Origin: Actinomycetes bacterium | Lineage (GTDB): Bacteria; Actinomycetota; Acidimicrobiia; Spongiisociales; SHLN01 | Direction: 5' to 3' | Assembly (NCBI GenBank): GCA_024638625.1 | Contig: JAHEJY010000004.1 | Span: 1-49,637 of the forward strand | Length of the DNA: 49,637 nucleotides | Part shown: piece after piece, positions 1 through 7,492 of the stretch | How the letters are laid out: every line of letters begins with the position of its first letter | How positions within the stretch are numbered: position 1 is the first letter of the stretch | Notes under the pieces: generated by a model | Told to the model about the DNA's origin: nothing | Seen by the model: the letters and a program-made list of their open reading frames with translations, nothing else | The model's database searches: none | Program-made: the position numbers and the translations under genes

Positions 1-682
1 GGCCGTGATAGGCCGTGGGTTGGGTGGCACCGCCGGCTTCGAGCCCTGCTTTGAGTTCTTGCCACACTCCGACGTTGTTCAGCTCGTCACTCGGACCGCC
101 GGAGATCGAGTAGTAGTCGCCGCCGAAGACCCACATCCCAATCGCGGGATGGCTTGCGTAGCGGCTGGCCAAGAACGATCCGTAGCTACGAGCGTTTGAG
201 GTCGTCAGGGGGGCGTTCCCGCCGTTGTGATAGGCACCGGAGTTCCCCACGTACTTCTGCGCCCAACCGACGACCATGCCCACATCGAGATTGTGGTTGG
301 CGGCGGCGGTGAGAATGTGGTCGATGTGGTCGAAGTAGGAGCTATTCGGGCTGCCGAAGCTCGCCATCTTTTGACCGTGTTGATTCGGCTCATCCAGAAG
401 CTGGCCTGAGATGGGAGCAACCGATATCCAGACACCGGTGAACCCCGCATTCGACAGGTGCTGCATATAGGCGTCGAGCTCGCTGTCGATGGAACGAACC
501 GGCAATTCCCACGCCGTGTCGTACACGTCGAAATGGTTCGAAGCGCGAGCGGTTGGAGTCGGGACCAACAGCGCTACGGCTACAACAGCGATTCCCAGGC
601 AGGCGAAGGCACCCGCCGTCCAGCGATGTGTGGCCCACCCTGGCAGGGCGGCTATGGCGGCCGTCAGCGAACGGCGCTTCAT
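1..682 (-). CDS. Secreted DUF4038/apiosidase-like glycoside hydrolase, 3' truncated
   Basis: The reading frame is open from an ATG at 682 to the window edge (about 227 codons), so the C-terminus is missing. The N-terminus is a signal peptide: KRR, a hydrophobic stretch at about residues 28-42 (ACLGIAVVAVALLV) and a likely cleavage site after ARA. The mature part shows the pattern of DUF4038 (apiosidase-like TIM barrel, near GH140): DTAWEL early, then an AGFTGVWIS strand, YFDHIDHIL with a following 'NHNLDVGMVVGW' strand, NARSYGSFLASRYASHP, and a GMWVFGGD strand. In that family such enzymes cleave plant or bacterial glycans. Family assignment is by pattern and substrate is unknown. The start codon is preceded by AAGGGGAA, a good ribosome-binding site lying at the edge of the repeat array upstream. 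Confidence 0.72.
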   Translation of the reverse strand, partial: MKRRSLTAAIAALPGWATHRWTAGAFACLGIAVVAVALLVPTPTARASNHFDVYDTAWELPVRSIDSELDAYMQHLSNAGFTGVWISVAPISGQLLDEPNQHGQKMASFGSPNSSYFDHIDHILTAAANHNLDVGMVVGWAQKYVGNSGAYHNGGNAPLTTSNARSYGSFLASRYASHPAIGMWVFGGDYYSISGGPSDELNNVGVWQELKAGLEAGGATQPTAYHG

Positions 683-689
683 GAAGTTC

Positions 690-771
690 CCCTTTACCTG
701 ACCAGCCTTTTACCTGACCAGCCTTTTACCTGACCAGCGCTCTACCTAACCAGCCCTTACCGGAACAATCC
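690..771 (-). repeat. 16-bp tandem repeat (about 4-5 copies) in leader of the glycosidase gene
   Basis: Copies at 690-705, 706-721 and 722-737 are nearly identical (CCTTTTACCTGACCAG on the + strand); those at 738-753 and 754-771 are degenerate. Read in the gene's direction each copy is CTGGTCAGGTAAAAGG, so a purine-rich AAAAGG, similar to a Shine-Dalgarno sequence, recurs every 16 bases and the last one sits just before the ATG at 682. Confidence 0.9.
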
Positions 772-774
772 TTT

Positions 775-907
775 CAAACCAGCCTTGTCAAACCAGCCTT
801 GTCAAACCAGTCTTGTCAAACCAGTCCTGTCAAACCAGTCCTGTCAAACCAGTCCTGTCAAACCAGTCCTGTCAAACCAGTCCTGTCAAACCAGTCCTGT
901 CAAACCG
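775..907 (-). repeat. 14-bp tandem repeat (9 copies plus a partial)
   Basis: Units CAAACCAGTCCTGT run head to tail from 775 to 900, followed by a broken copy to 907. The first three carry small variants (GCCTTGT, TCTTGT); six are identical. The period of 14 is not a multiple of three, so the repetitive peptides predicted here (SNQSCQTSPVKPVL) are not a credible protein. The array adjoins the 16-bp array and shares its ACCAG core. It lies upstream of the leftward glycosidase gene. A possible -10 (TACAAT on the - strand, 981-986) would place both arrays in a leader of about 290 nt, which is inference. Nothing else is visible in 908-1084. Confidence 0.92.
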
Positions 908-1084
908 GCAGGTTCGACCCGTCGAATGTCTCCCCGAGATACCGCATACGTCCGGATCAGCACCGGTGCTGACAACGATCATTGTATTGCCGGCTGGAAC
1001 TCAATCTGATGGGTCGCAAGGCCTTTACGAGAAGCTACTCGAGCTCATTCCCGCAACATCGGCAACATCTTCAAATGGAGAACC

Positions 1085-1879
1085 TCAGGTTCCGGTGAAT
1101 CTGGGGGATCGCTTTTCTACGAAGGCTGCGACCCCTTCTTTCATATCCGACGAACCAAAGCAGGCAATCTGGGCCGCACCTTCGGCCTCGTGGGCTTGGG
1201 CCAGTGTCCGATCGAACGACGCGTTCATATTGGCTTTGACCGAGGCCAGACCGAGCGGGGCGTTGTCCGCAATGACCTCCGCCAGTGCCTGCGCCCGGGC
1301 CGGCAGGTCTTCGGCGATCTCGAGCAGCAAGCCGATCCGCAACGCTTCATCCGCGTCTACGACCCGACCCGTCATCGACAACTCCTTGGCGCGCTGGAGC
1401 CCGACATGACGCGGCAGATAGAAAGACCCCCCAAAATCGACCGTGAGGCCTCGCCTGACAAAGATTTCGGTGAACCTTGCTTCAGGCGATCCGATAACCA
1501 GGTCACAACCCAACGCCATGTTCATGCCGGCCCCCGCCGCCACGCCGTTGACGGCAGCAATCGTAGGCTTGGTGAGATCGTGCAGGGCCTGGGCCGCCCG
1601 ACCGACGGTTCGCATCGTGTCGCGCCCCCCTCCTGCAACCAGGTGGCTGATATCGGTGGGGGTCAGATCGGCACCAGCACAGAATCCCTTTCCCGCGCCG
1701 GTGAGAACGAGCACTCGCTGGTCTGACTCCTCGAATGCCTCCATGGCGGCGCGAAAGTGGTCCCAACCGTGAGGAGGTATGGCATTGAGTCGATCGGGTC
1801 GGTTGAGGGTGATCCACCGAACCATCCCTCTGTCCTCGGTGAGAAGTTCTTCCATGGGTGATTCGTCGTTGTTCAACAT
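1085..1879 (-). CDS. Enoyl-CoA hydratase/isomerase family protein
   Basis: A 264-residue crotonase-fold protein, the usual length. It should hydrate or isomerise an acyl-CoA in the cytoplasm. The crotonase signatures are present: GKGFCAGADL (first oxyanion-hole strand, residues about 64-73), then AAVNGVAAGAGMNMALGCDL (about 107-126, second oxyanion-hole region). The next strand reads FTEIFVRRGLTVDFGGSFYLPR, where the classic hydratase glutamate pair is not clearly conserved; substrate and reaction (hydratase, isomerase or hydrolase) are therefore left open. An internal ATG at 1855 (MEELLTEDRG) is an equally good start, since neither has a clear ribosome-binding site. The gene is monocistronic, facing the repeat leader of the glycosidase. 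Confidence 0.9.
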   Translation of the reverse strand: MLNNDESPMEELLTEDRGMVRWITLNRPDRLNAIPPHGWDHFRAAMEAFEESDQRVLVLTGAGKGFCAGADLTPTDISHLVAGGGRDTMRTVGRAAQALHDLTKPTIAAVNGVAAGAGMNMALGCDLVIGSPEARFTEIFVRRGLTVDFGGSFYLPRHVGLQRAKELSMTGRVVDADEALRIGLLLEIAEDLPARAQALAEVIADNAPLGLASVKANMNASFDRTLAQAHEAEGAAQIACFGSSDMKEGVAAFVEKRSPRFTGT

Positions 1880-1977
1880 CGTCCGAGGCTACCAAGTGGA
1901 ATCATCTTGCCCCGCAATCGCCTTGCGACGGCGTCCAATCGAACGAAGAGTCACGAGGACCGCCTTAGCATCGCACG

Positions 1978-2088
1978 ATGGGATTCAATCCGTTCCGGCC
2001 GACCGAACGTAAGCCTGCTGACATAGCCCTCGTGATCGTCGCGCTGGGAGTCACGCTTGCGGTGGTGATATGGGCGCTGATGGCATAG
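1978..2088 (+). CDS. Tiny conserved actinobacterial membrane protein (36 aa)
   Basis: The 36-codon frame starts MGFNPFRPTERKPAD and continues as one hydrophobic helix (IALVIVALGVTLAVVIWALM). A short protein with an MGFNPFR start and a single C-terminal membrane span is recurrent in actinobacterial genomes; I recognise the pattern but know of no function. Its end overlaps the start of the next small gene by 19 bases if that gene begins at 2070, which supports both being real and co-transcribed. The orientation is divergent from the enoyl-CoA hydratase gene, about 100 bases upstream. Confidence 0.6.
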   Translation: MGFNPFRPTERKPADIALVIVALGVTLAVVIWALMA

Positions 2089-2279
2089 CCGCCGGTTCAA
2101 GTGTGTTCGCGATCCAGCCCTACCAGGCCACCAAGCGCTATACCTGCCCCTGGTGCTCTGGACCCATCGAGGCAGGTATCGGCCATCTGGTGGTGGTGCC
2201 TCCCGGGCGCCCGGAAGAACGACGACACTGGCACAAGGGGTGTTGGCACAAGAGCCGGCAAGGGACGATTGCGGGGTAG
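2070..2279 (+). CDS. Small actinobacterial zinc-ribbon-like protein
   Basis: A 69-residue protein whose conserved core is FAIQPYQATKRYTCPWCSGPIE, then GIGHLVVVPPGRPEERRHWHKGCW. The CPWC pair plus the distal HWHKGC makes a likely metal-binding knuckle. Actinobacteria carry many homologues of this type, commonly annotated as hypothetical or 'ATP/GTP-binding' proteins without evidence for that activity. A GTG at 2103 (VFAIQPYQ) is an alternative start that removes a poorly conserved N-terminal extension and avoids the overlap with the preceding membrane peptide. No function is assigned. Confidence 0.65.
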   Translation: MGADGIAAGSSVFAIQPYQATKRYTCPWCSGPIEAGIGHLVVVPPGRPEERRHWHKGCWHKSRQGTIAG

Positions 2280-2292
2280 AGCCAATATCTGG

Positions 2293-3225
2293 CTAGACGA
2301 ATGGTAAAACATCGGTCGCGAGCAGCTCTATCGAATCCACGTCGTCCAATGCGTTCTGCTGGAGCATGAATCGGCTGGCACCGGCCTCGACCAGCTTCGA
2401 GATCTGATCCACGATCTCGGCTCCAGACCCGACGAGAAAACCCTCCTGCTTCCATCCTTGCGGATCGGGAGGCAGGCTCGGAAAGGTCACTCGATGCGCG
2501 TCAATATGAGCTTGCACGGCGCTATCAGACGATCCAATCGCGAACGGAATCATCATCGATCTTGCAATCTCGCCTGGATCACGACCGATGGAGCGGCAGG
2601 CTGCATCCAGGTCGGCTGATTTGTCGATGAACACGTCAATCGGAGCGTACGAGCAGTTCCACTCAGTTGCATGACGGGCCACCACGCCGAGAGTTCGTTC
2701 GCCCTTGCCTCCCATGATCAGCGTCTGGTGACGCGGCGTGGGTTGGCTCTCCGCATCCACCAGCGGATAGTAGGGGCTGCTGCGGCTGGTCTTCTCACCG
2801 CTCCAGAGAGCCCGGACGACCGCTGCCCCTTCGTCGAGGCGATCGACCCGCTCGGCGAAGCGCGGGTACCTGATACCGAACATCTCGTGCTCGCCGGCAT
2901 GCCAGCCCGCTCCCAGACCCAGGTCGAGCCGACCCTGGGACAGCTGATCCAGCGACGCTGCCATCTTCGCAACCATCACCGGATGACGAAATGTGATCGA
3001 ACATACGAGCGGTCCAAAGCGGATGCGACCGGTACGCTCAGCCAGGGCCGTCAGCGAAGGCCACAACGCCAACGATTCCCGGCCACTGATGCCCGTCAAA
3101 GCCGTGAGATGGTCGGAGCGGAAGAGTCCGCCAAAGCCCAGGGTCTCGACGGTGTCGGCTATCCGGAACCAGCGGTCCCAGGTCAGATCCTCCTGACCTT
3201 CGACCATGAGACAGATGTCAGCCAT
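2293..3225 (-). CDS. LLM-class F420-dependent oxidoreductase
   Basis: 310 residues of luciferase-like monooxygenase (LLM) fold, a TIM barrel that binds F420 or FMN. Visible family marks are LGFGGLFRSDHL near residue 30, RIRFGPLVCSITFRHPVMVAKMA (about 68-90), SLDQLSQGRLDLGLGAGW (about 90-107), FGIRYPRFAERVDRLDEGAAVVRALWSG and IMGGKGERTL. These match the F420-dependent branch (TIGR03560-like or related). Substrate is unknown. The presence of cofG and cofH in the same window makes F420 a plausible cofactor. The gene is convergent with the small zinc-ribbon gene and heads the leftward run toward yraN, 31 bases away. Confidence 0.88.
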   Translation of the reverse strand: MADICLMVEGQEDLTWDRWFRIADTVETLGFGGLFRSDHLTALTGISGRESLALWPSLTALAERTGRIRFGPLVCSITFRHPVMVAKMAASLDQLSQGRLDLGLGAGWHAGEHEMFGIRYPRFAERVDRLDEGAAVVRALWSGEKTSRSSPYYPLVDAESQPTPRHQTLIMGGKGERTLGVVARHATEWNCSYAPIDVFIDKSADLDAACRSIGRDPGEIARSMMIPFAIGSSDSAVQAHIDAHRVTFPSLPPDPQGWKQEGFLVGSGAEIVDQISKLVEAGASRFMLQQNALDDVDSIELLATDVLPFV

Positions 3226-3256
3226 GACGAGACCCTACCGGCGCGCTGAGCGCCGA

Positions 3257-3592
3257 TCACGTGACGCGAGGGATCCAGTGAATCTCGACTCCTTCGGGCG
3301 TGACTCTGACACCACACAGGTCGACGCGAGCCACGGGAGGTTTGAGCTTGCTCGCCGCCCGTTTGACCTTTTCGGCTTTGTGGTCGTCAAAGGCCTCAAT
3401 GGGTTCAGCCATGATGCGGGTTTTGACCTCGACTACCGTGCACGATCGATCAGGCCATTTCACGATCAGGTCGAGCTCATCCCGGCCAACTCGACGGTTG
3501 CGATCGACGAGCGTAGCGCCGCGCCTCACGAGGAATGCCAACGCCTGGGCCTCGCCGAAGCGGGCGAGCTGTCTGCGGTCGGCGGCGATCAC
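3257..3592 (-). CDS. YraN/UPF0102 family endonuclease-like protein
   Basis: A 111-residue protein with the UPF0102 pattern: GEAQALAFLVRRGATLVDRNRR, then GRDELDLIVKWPDRSCTVVEVKTR. The E...D...ExK arrangement is a PD-(D/E)XK-like nuclease core, though biochemical function is not established for most members. The start is GTG at 3592, immediately after the TAA of the DUF2469 gene, so translation is probably coupled. The order DUF2469-yraN is standard in actinobacteria. Confidence 0.9.
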   Translation of the reverse strand: MIAADRRQLARFGEAQALAFLVRRGATLVDRNRRVGRDELDLIVKWPDRSCTVVEVKTRIMAEPIEAFDDHKAEKVKRAASKLKPPVARVDLCGVRVTPEGVEIHWIPRVT

Positions 3593-3895
3593 TTAGAGAG
3601 GCGTGCCCGGCTCCAACTCCTCGATGTTGACGTCGCGGAAACTCAGCACTCGTACGTTCTGTAGAAAGCGCGCGGGCCGGTACATGTCCCACACCCAGGC
3701 GTCCTCCAATTCGAGCTCAAAATAGGTCGCTCCGTCCGATGATCTGGTGTTCAGATCTACCTTGTTCGCGAGGTAGAACCGCCGTTCGGTTTCTACGACA
3801 TACCGGAACATCGGGAGCACATCGCGGTACTCCTTATAGATTTGCAGCTCGACCTGGCTTTCATACCGTTCCAGGTCTTCCTCGTTCATGCTCAT
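3593..3895 (-). CDS. DUF2469 family protein
   Basis: About 100 residues beginning MSMNEEDLERYESQVELQ and carrying the hallmark stretches VVETERRFYLANKVDL and AWVWDMYRPARFLQNVRVL of DUF2469, a family nearly confined to actinobacteria and of unknown function. The frame is open further upstream to 4003, but that extension overlaps the 3' end of lepB and is not conserved in style, so I place the start at the ATG at 3895 (3889 is also possible). In relatives rnhB sits between lepB and this gene; here only about 80 bases separate them and no RNase HII is present. Confidence 0.88.
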   Translation of the reverse strand: MSMNEEDLERYESQVELQIYKEYRDVLPMFRYVVETERRFYLANKVDLNTRSSDGATYFELELEDAWVWDMYRPARFLQNVRVLSFRDVNIEELEPGTPL

Positions 3896-3972
3896 CGAAA
3901 GTGGTCGCCCGTCAGTCCGTTGGATTAGCTCCAAATAGTTTGGCAGGTATTTGCCCCGTGTCCAGAGATCTC

Positions 3973-4788
3973 TTAGAGGCCCGACCATCGGCTGAGTGGC
4001 CACATCCGGACAAAGGCCCGCCCGATGATGTCTTCTTCTGACACCGCTCCGATTCGGCGGCTGTCCGAACTGCGGGCCCGGTTGTCACCCATGAGAAAGT
4101 ACGAACCGTCCTCGACCATGACGGGACCGAAGTTCGCCATACGCGATTCCGGTCCGAGGTAGGGCTCGTCGAGCGGCTGGCTGTCGACGTAGAGCTGATT
4201 GTCGATGATCTCGATTGTTTCGCCCGGGAGACCGATCACCCGCTTTATCACGACAGAATCCGGACTCGACAGGCCAACCGATTCAGCCACCAGCCTCACG
4301 AAGGCGTCGAGAATCGGTTCGCCACCATCGTCAGTGGACGTGTCGAACACGACGATCTGAGATCGTTCGATGTCGCCGAAGACATATGAGAGTTTGTTGA
4401 CGGCGACACGATCATTGATTTCGAGCGTATTCCGCATGGACTCGCTGGGAATGAAATAGCTCTGGAACAGAAAAGTCTTCACGATGATCGCGACGAGCAG
4501 AGCGACGAGCAGGAGAATCGGTAGCTCCTGCCACAACGGCAGTCGCTTCTTCTCTTCGGAGCGATCTTCCTTCTCGGGTTCTGCGAACGGTTCGTCATCA
4601 CCAGGCGGACGTGGATCGAAATCGAACTTCTCCGGTGGTGGTTCGAGCCGATACCGAACCAGGTCGGAAGCGACTTCCGCCGGCACCTCGGGTACACCGA
4701 TATGCCCGTTCGAAAGGGCTTCCGAAGGTTTCGGCAAAGAGGTGGCCGATGGATCAGATCGGGCGGGAGGTTCGGACAAGGACGACAT
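3973..4788 (-). CDS. lepB: Signal peptidase I
   Basis: Serine-lysine signal peptidase that removes signal peptides outside the membrane. After a charged, proline-rich cytoplasmic N-terminus of about 85 residues comes a single span (LPILLLVALLVAIIVKTFLF), then the boxes SYFIPSESM (catalytic serine), NKLSYVF, SVVIKRVIGLPGE (general-base lysine) and YFLMGDNRARSSDSR. The S26 motif order is complete. The frame extends to a TTG at 4833, but the ATG at 4788 is preferred; that gives 271 residues. It follows rplS in the usual trmD-rplS-lepB order. The DUF2469 gene follows with no rnhB. Confidence 0.95.
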   Translation of the reverse strand: MSSLSEPPARSDPSATSLPKPSEALSNGHIGVPEVPAEVASDLVRYRLEPPPEKFDFDPRPPGDDEPFAEPEKEDRSEEKKRLPLWQELPILLLVALLVAIIVKTFLFQSYFIPSESMRNTLEINDRVAVNKLSYVFGDIERSQIVVFDTSTDDGGEPILDAFVRLVAESVGLSSPDSVVIKRVIGLPGETIEIIDNQLYVDSQPLDEPYLGPESRMANFGPVMVEDGSYFLMGDNRARSSDSRRIGAVSEEDIIGRAFVRMWPLSRWSGL

Positions 4789-4845
4789 GAGGGCCAAGCC
4801 TATCGGAATGCTCGACGAAGGTACGGCTACCAACGGCAGGTCTGG

Positions 4846-5187
4846 TCAGCGTTTTTCTTTGATACGCGTTGCCTTGCCGACCCGGTCACGAAGGTAGTAC
4901 AGCTTTGCTCTCCGTACGGCCCCGCGACGAACAACCTCAATGCTGGAAATGATCGGGGCATGGAGTGGGAAGATTCGTTCGACCCCCACGCCGAACGCGA
5001 CTTTCCGGACCGTGATCGTCTCGCGGAGGCCACCCCCGTCGCGAGCAATGACAACCCCCTCGAAAGCCTGGACGCGTTCCCGGCCCGCCTCGACCACGCG
5101 CACGTTGACCCGCACGGTATCGCCGGGGTTGATGTCGGGCAGATCGTCGCGGAGAAACCGCGATTCAACGTTGTCGAGTTTGTTCAT
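4846..5187 (-). CDS. rplS: 50S ribosomal protein L19
   Basis: 113 residues, full length for bacterial L19. The sequence runs [59 protein letters not shown] and ends in the basic [22 protein letters not shown]. It sits at the 30S-50S interface. It is 90 bases downstream of trmD, and that gap shows no gene. Confidence 0.97.
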   Translation of the reverse strand: MNKLDNVESRFLRDDLPDINPGDTVRVNVRVVEAGRERVQAFEGVVIARDGGGLRETITVRKVAFGVGVERIFPLHAPIISSIEVVRRGAVRRAKLYYLRDRVGKATRIKEKR

Positions 5188-5277
5188 CGGACTGCCTCAG
5201 GACGGTGAGCGGCTGAAGCATACCCTGGAATTCGACGCCTGGCGAGCACGATCGATCCATTTCCTATGGGAGGTGTT

Positions 5278-5970
5278 TTATGTTCCCGAGTCGTCGACCC
5301 GGCGGTCTTGCTGCCACAGATCCGGACGGCGCACCCTGGTCCGCTCGTCCCTCTGGGTTGCTCGCCACGCCTCAACTGCGCCATGATCACCAGACAACAG
5401 CACCTCCGGAACACTCCAGTCGAGATACCTGGCGGGCCGGGTGTAGTGCGGCTCCTCGAGTAGTCCGTTCGAGAAAGATTCATGTACCGGTGATTCCGGG
5501 TTACCCACGGCTCCCGGAATCAGCCGCCCGACGCCCTCGAGAATCGCCAGAGCGCCAACCTCACCACCCATCACGACAAAATCACCCAGAGATACCTCTT
5601 CGTCTACCAGATGTTCGGCGACGCGTTGGTCGACACCCTCGTAGCGGCCGCAAACCAGGGTGATCGATGCTTTGGCCGACCATGACTGGAGGTGTGACTG
5701 GGTCAACCGTTCTCCGGCCGGTGCCAGCAGGATCTTATGGGAATCGGGCAGGACCGACAGGGCCTCGGCGATGGGTCCGACCATCATGACCATCCCCGCT
5801 CCTCCGCCGAATGGAGCGTCGTCGACCTGGCGGTGCTTTCCCACTCCATAGTGGCGAAGATCGATGAGATTGACCTCGATCGTGGCTTCGGTGATTGCTT
5901 TGGCCATGAGACTTGTGCGCAGCGGAGAGGTGAAAAACTCGGGAAAGAGGGTGATGATGTTGAACTGCAC
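5278..5970 (-). CDS. trmD: tRNA (guanine-N1)-methyltransferase
   Basis: SPOUT methyltransferase that makes m1G37 in tRNAs to prevent frameshifting. The sequence begins VQFNIITLFPEFF, continues with DDAPFGGGAGMVMMVGPI, then the trefoil-knot S-adenosylmethionine site LVCGRYEGVDQRV and GDFVVMGGEVGALAILEG. The frame is open far upstream, but family alignment and length (230 aa) fix the start at the GTG at 5970. It is divergent from the DUF74 gene, whose start is 48 bases away, so this short interval must hold both promoters. In most bacteria trmD follows rimM; here it is separated from rimM by about 5.4 kb. Confidence 0.95.
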   Translation of the reverse strand: MQFNIITLFPEFFTSPLRTSLMAKAITEATIEVNLIDLRHYGVGKHRQVDDAPFGGGAGMVMMVGPIAEALSVLPDSHKILLAPAGERLTQSHLQSWSAKASITLVCGRYEGVDQRVAEHLVDEEVSLGDFVVMGGEVGALAILEGVGRLIPGAVGNPESPVHESFSNGLLEEPHYTRPARYLDWSVPEVLLSGDHGAVEAWRATQRDERTRVRRPDLWQQDRRVDDSGT

Positions 5971-6018
5971 AGTCCCAGGGTATATTGGCCGGGAAGGCGC
6001 TGGAGCGAGGGAGAGAGA

Positions 6019-6717
6019 GTGGGGACCGACAGCCATAGGCGGCGGACGTCCACCGCGAGCGGTGACGTCGACCCGGGGGCGTCGACGGAACAGCCCAGCC
6101 CGATCCGACAGGCGTTGCGTGCTGCCCGCCGTGGACGGCACGTAAATCCGACGAACCAGGACCCACTCCAACCGGAATCTCCCGCAGATACGCCCAACTT
6201 TGCGCAGGAGTCCGAAGAGCTGAGGGAACCGCGCCGCGATGATGTGTTCGGGCGGCCCGATGATCCAGCTTCCTATGAACCAACCATCGACGAACCGCGG
6301 GTAGACGGATTTGAATTGACGATTGAGGACTTTGGCACTGCCTGGTCTACCACGGTGCAGGGTTGGGTGGTCGATGAGCGAGGCCATACCGTGTGGCGAC
6401 CCATCGTTACGACAACCGGTGACGTTCCGAATTGGGTGGTGGACACCACACTTGGTGTGGTCACCGGTGAGGCTGCACTCGATCTCGATGTCGGGTCAAT
6501 CCGGGAACTCCTGGTCGAGCGGGGCGGACGGAGAACCGTTGAACAACGCGTGCACCGCGATCGGGTTGCCGCCCACCAAGCGATGGTCGAGGCGGCGGTG
6601 GCCCGTGGCGCCCATGCTGTCGTCGGTGTCAGCGTGGGTTACACACCCCTCGGAGAGGTCGTATTGGTGACCGCGACCGGCACAGCTGTCACACTTCGTG
6701 CCCCGGAATACGGTTGA
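6019..6717 (+). CDS. YbjQ/DUF74-domain protein with a disordered N-terminus
   Basis: 232 residues from a GTG at 6019, preceded by the purine-rich GAGCGAGGGAGAGAGA. The first 80-90 residues are polar and proline-rich, without fold signatures. The C-terminal half matches the DUF74/YbjQ heavy-metal-binding-like domain: TTTGDVPNWVVDTTLGVVTGEAAL, then the helix RDRVAAHQAMVEAAVARGAHAVVGVSVGYT and a terminal TATGTAVTLR strand. DUF74 proteins form oligomeric rings; their role is not established. The gene is followed by the TetR regulator on the same strand. Confidence 0.82.
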   Translation: MGTDSHRRRTSTASGDVDPGASTEQPSPIRQALRAARRGRHVNPTNQDPLQPESPADTPNFAQESEELREPRRDDVFGRPDDPASYEPTIDEPRVDGFELTIEDFGTAWSTTVQGWVVDERGHTVWRPIVTTTGDVPNWVVDTTLGVVTGEAALDLDVGSIRELLVERGGRRTVEQRVHRDRVAAHQAMVEAAVARGAHAVVGVSVGYTPLGEVVLVTATGTAVTLRAPEYG

Positions 6718-6731
6718 ATCCGACCAAGAGT

Positions 6732-6765
6732 TTGAGTTGACACTCAAGATTGTTCGCAAGATAGC
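6732..6765 (+). promoter_or_regulatory. Palindromic operator over a putative promoter of the TetR gene
   Basis: The perfect inverted repeat TTGAGT-TGAC-ACTCAA occupies 6732-6747. Inside it lies TTGACA (6737-6742), a consensus -35, followed after 17 bases by GATAGC (6760-6765), a weaker -10. Such an arrangement suits autorepression by the TetR-type protein encoded 100 bases downstream. The assignment is inferred. Confidence 0.5.
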
Positions 6766-6857
6766 TAGCGACGCGTTAACGTAGTCGCCGCGATCAGGCC
6801 ACATTCTTGCTGGCCCTTCGACAACGTCCTCCAGGAGTGCTCAACGCACGAAAGGGA

Positions 6858-7463
6858 ATGATGCCGCGTATTCGTGCAGAGAATCTCAGCGCCCACAAGG
6901 TGCTCAATAGATCAGCCATCTTGCAGGCTGCTGAGAAGATGTTTTCAACCGAAGGTTTTCTGGCGTCGAACCTGACGGACATCGCAGACGTTGCAGGCGT
7001 TGGCCGCTCCACCATATACGAGTACTTTCCATCAAAAGATGACCTGCTGCTGGCTGTCGCCGAGAGTCGCCTCCTGCCCTTGATGAGCGCCGTCGAAGAG
7101 AGCGTGGTTTCTGCGAGCCCGATCGACGATGTCTGCAAGCTGAGTCACCTGACGATCGATTTCATGTCGGCCAACCTCGAGCTCACGCGGGTAGTCACCT
7201 GGGAAAGCAGATATCTCTCCAAGGAGTACCAGGAGCGCCTCTGGCGAACCGTCGCTCCGCTCTCGGGCAAGTTCCGAAAGCTCATCGAAGCAGGTTTGCC
7301 ATCCGAGAACGCCGAGGTCCTGGCCAAAGTCGTCTTGTTCACGTTGCGGGACGCAGGTGACATTCTGCTGCATGCAGAAGAAGACGGTTTGAAGTTCGAA
7401 GCCGTCAAAAGCACTTCGCTTGGCTTCATCAGGCGTGGATTGGGACTACCACCACTCCGCTGA
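6858..7463 (+). CDS. TetR/AcrR family transcriptional regulator
   Basis: About 200 residues. An N-terminal TetR helix-turn-helix is clear: SAILQAAEKMFSTEGFLASNLTDIADVAGVGRSTIYEYFPSKDDLL (roughly residues 20-65). The C-terminal ligand-binding region (ELTRVVTWESRYLSKEYQERLW and following) has no recognisable ligand signature. The ATG at 6858 (MMPRIRAENL) is preceded by AAAGGG, so it is preferred over the longer frame from 6807. The gene converges on cofH, with 29 bases between the ends. Its nearest upstream palindrome suggests self-regulation; control of the F420 genes or of DUF74 is possible but not shown. Confidence 0.9.
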   Translation: MMPRIRAENLSAHKVLNRSAILQAAEKMFSTEGFLASNLTDIADVAGVGRSTIYEYFPSKDDLLLAVAESRLLPLMSAVEESVVSASPIDDVCKLSHLTIDFMSANLELTRVVTWESRYLSKEYQERLWRTVAPLSGKFRKLIEAGLPSENAEVLAKVVLFTLRDAGDILLHAEEDGLKFEAVKSTSLGFIRRGLGLPPLR

Positions 7464-7492
7464 GCCAGGCGAACGCGCCTGCCGACCGGCCG

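Noticed and set aside
775-907. Possible CRISPR array
   Set aside because: Units are contiguous with no spacers, only 14 bp, and no cas genes are nearby. The same holds for 42095-42199.
785-1409. Frames encoding SNQSCQTSPVKPVL-type repeats
   Set aside because: The repeat period is 14, so the peptide repeat arises from frame cycling; the downstream part is antisense to the enoyl-CoA hydratase gene.
5971-6387. Long N-terminal extension of trmD
   Set aside because: It overlaps the divergent DUF74 gene, has no family similarity, and TrmD starts at its first beta strand (QFNIITLFPEFF).
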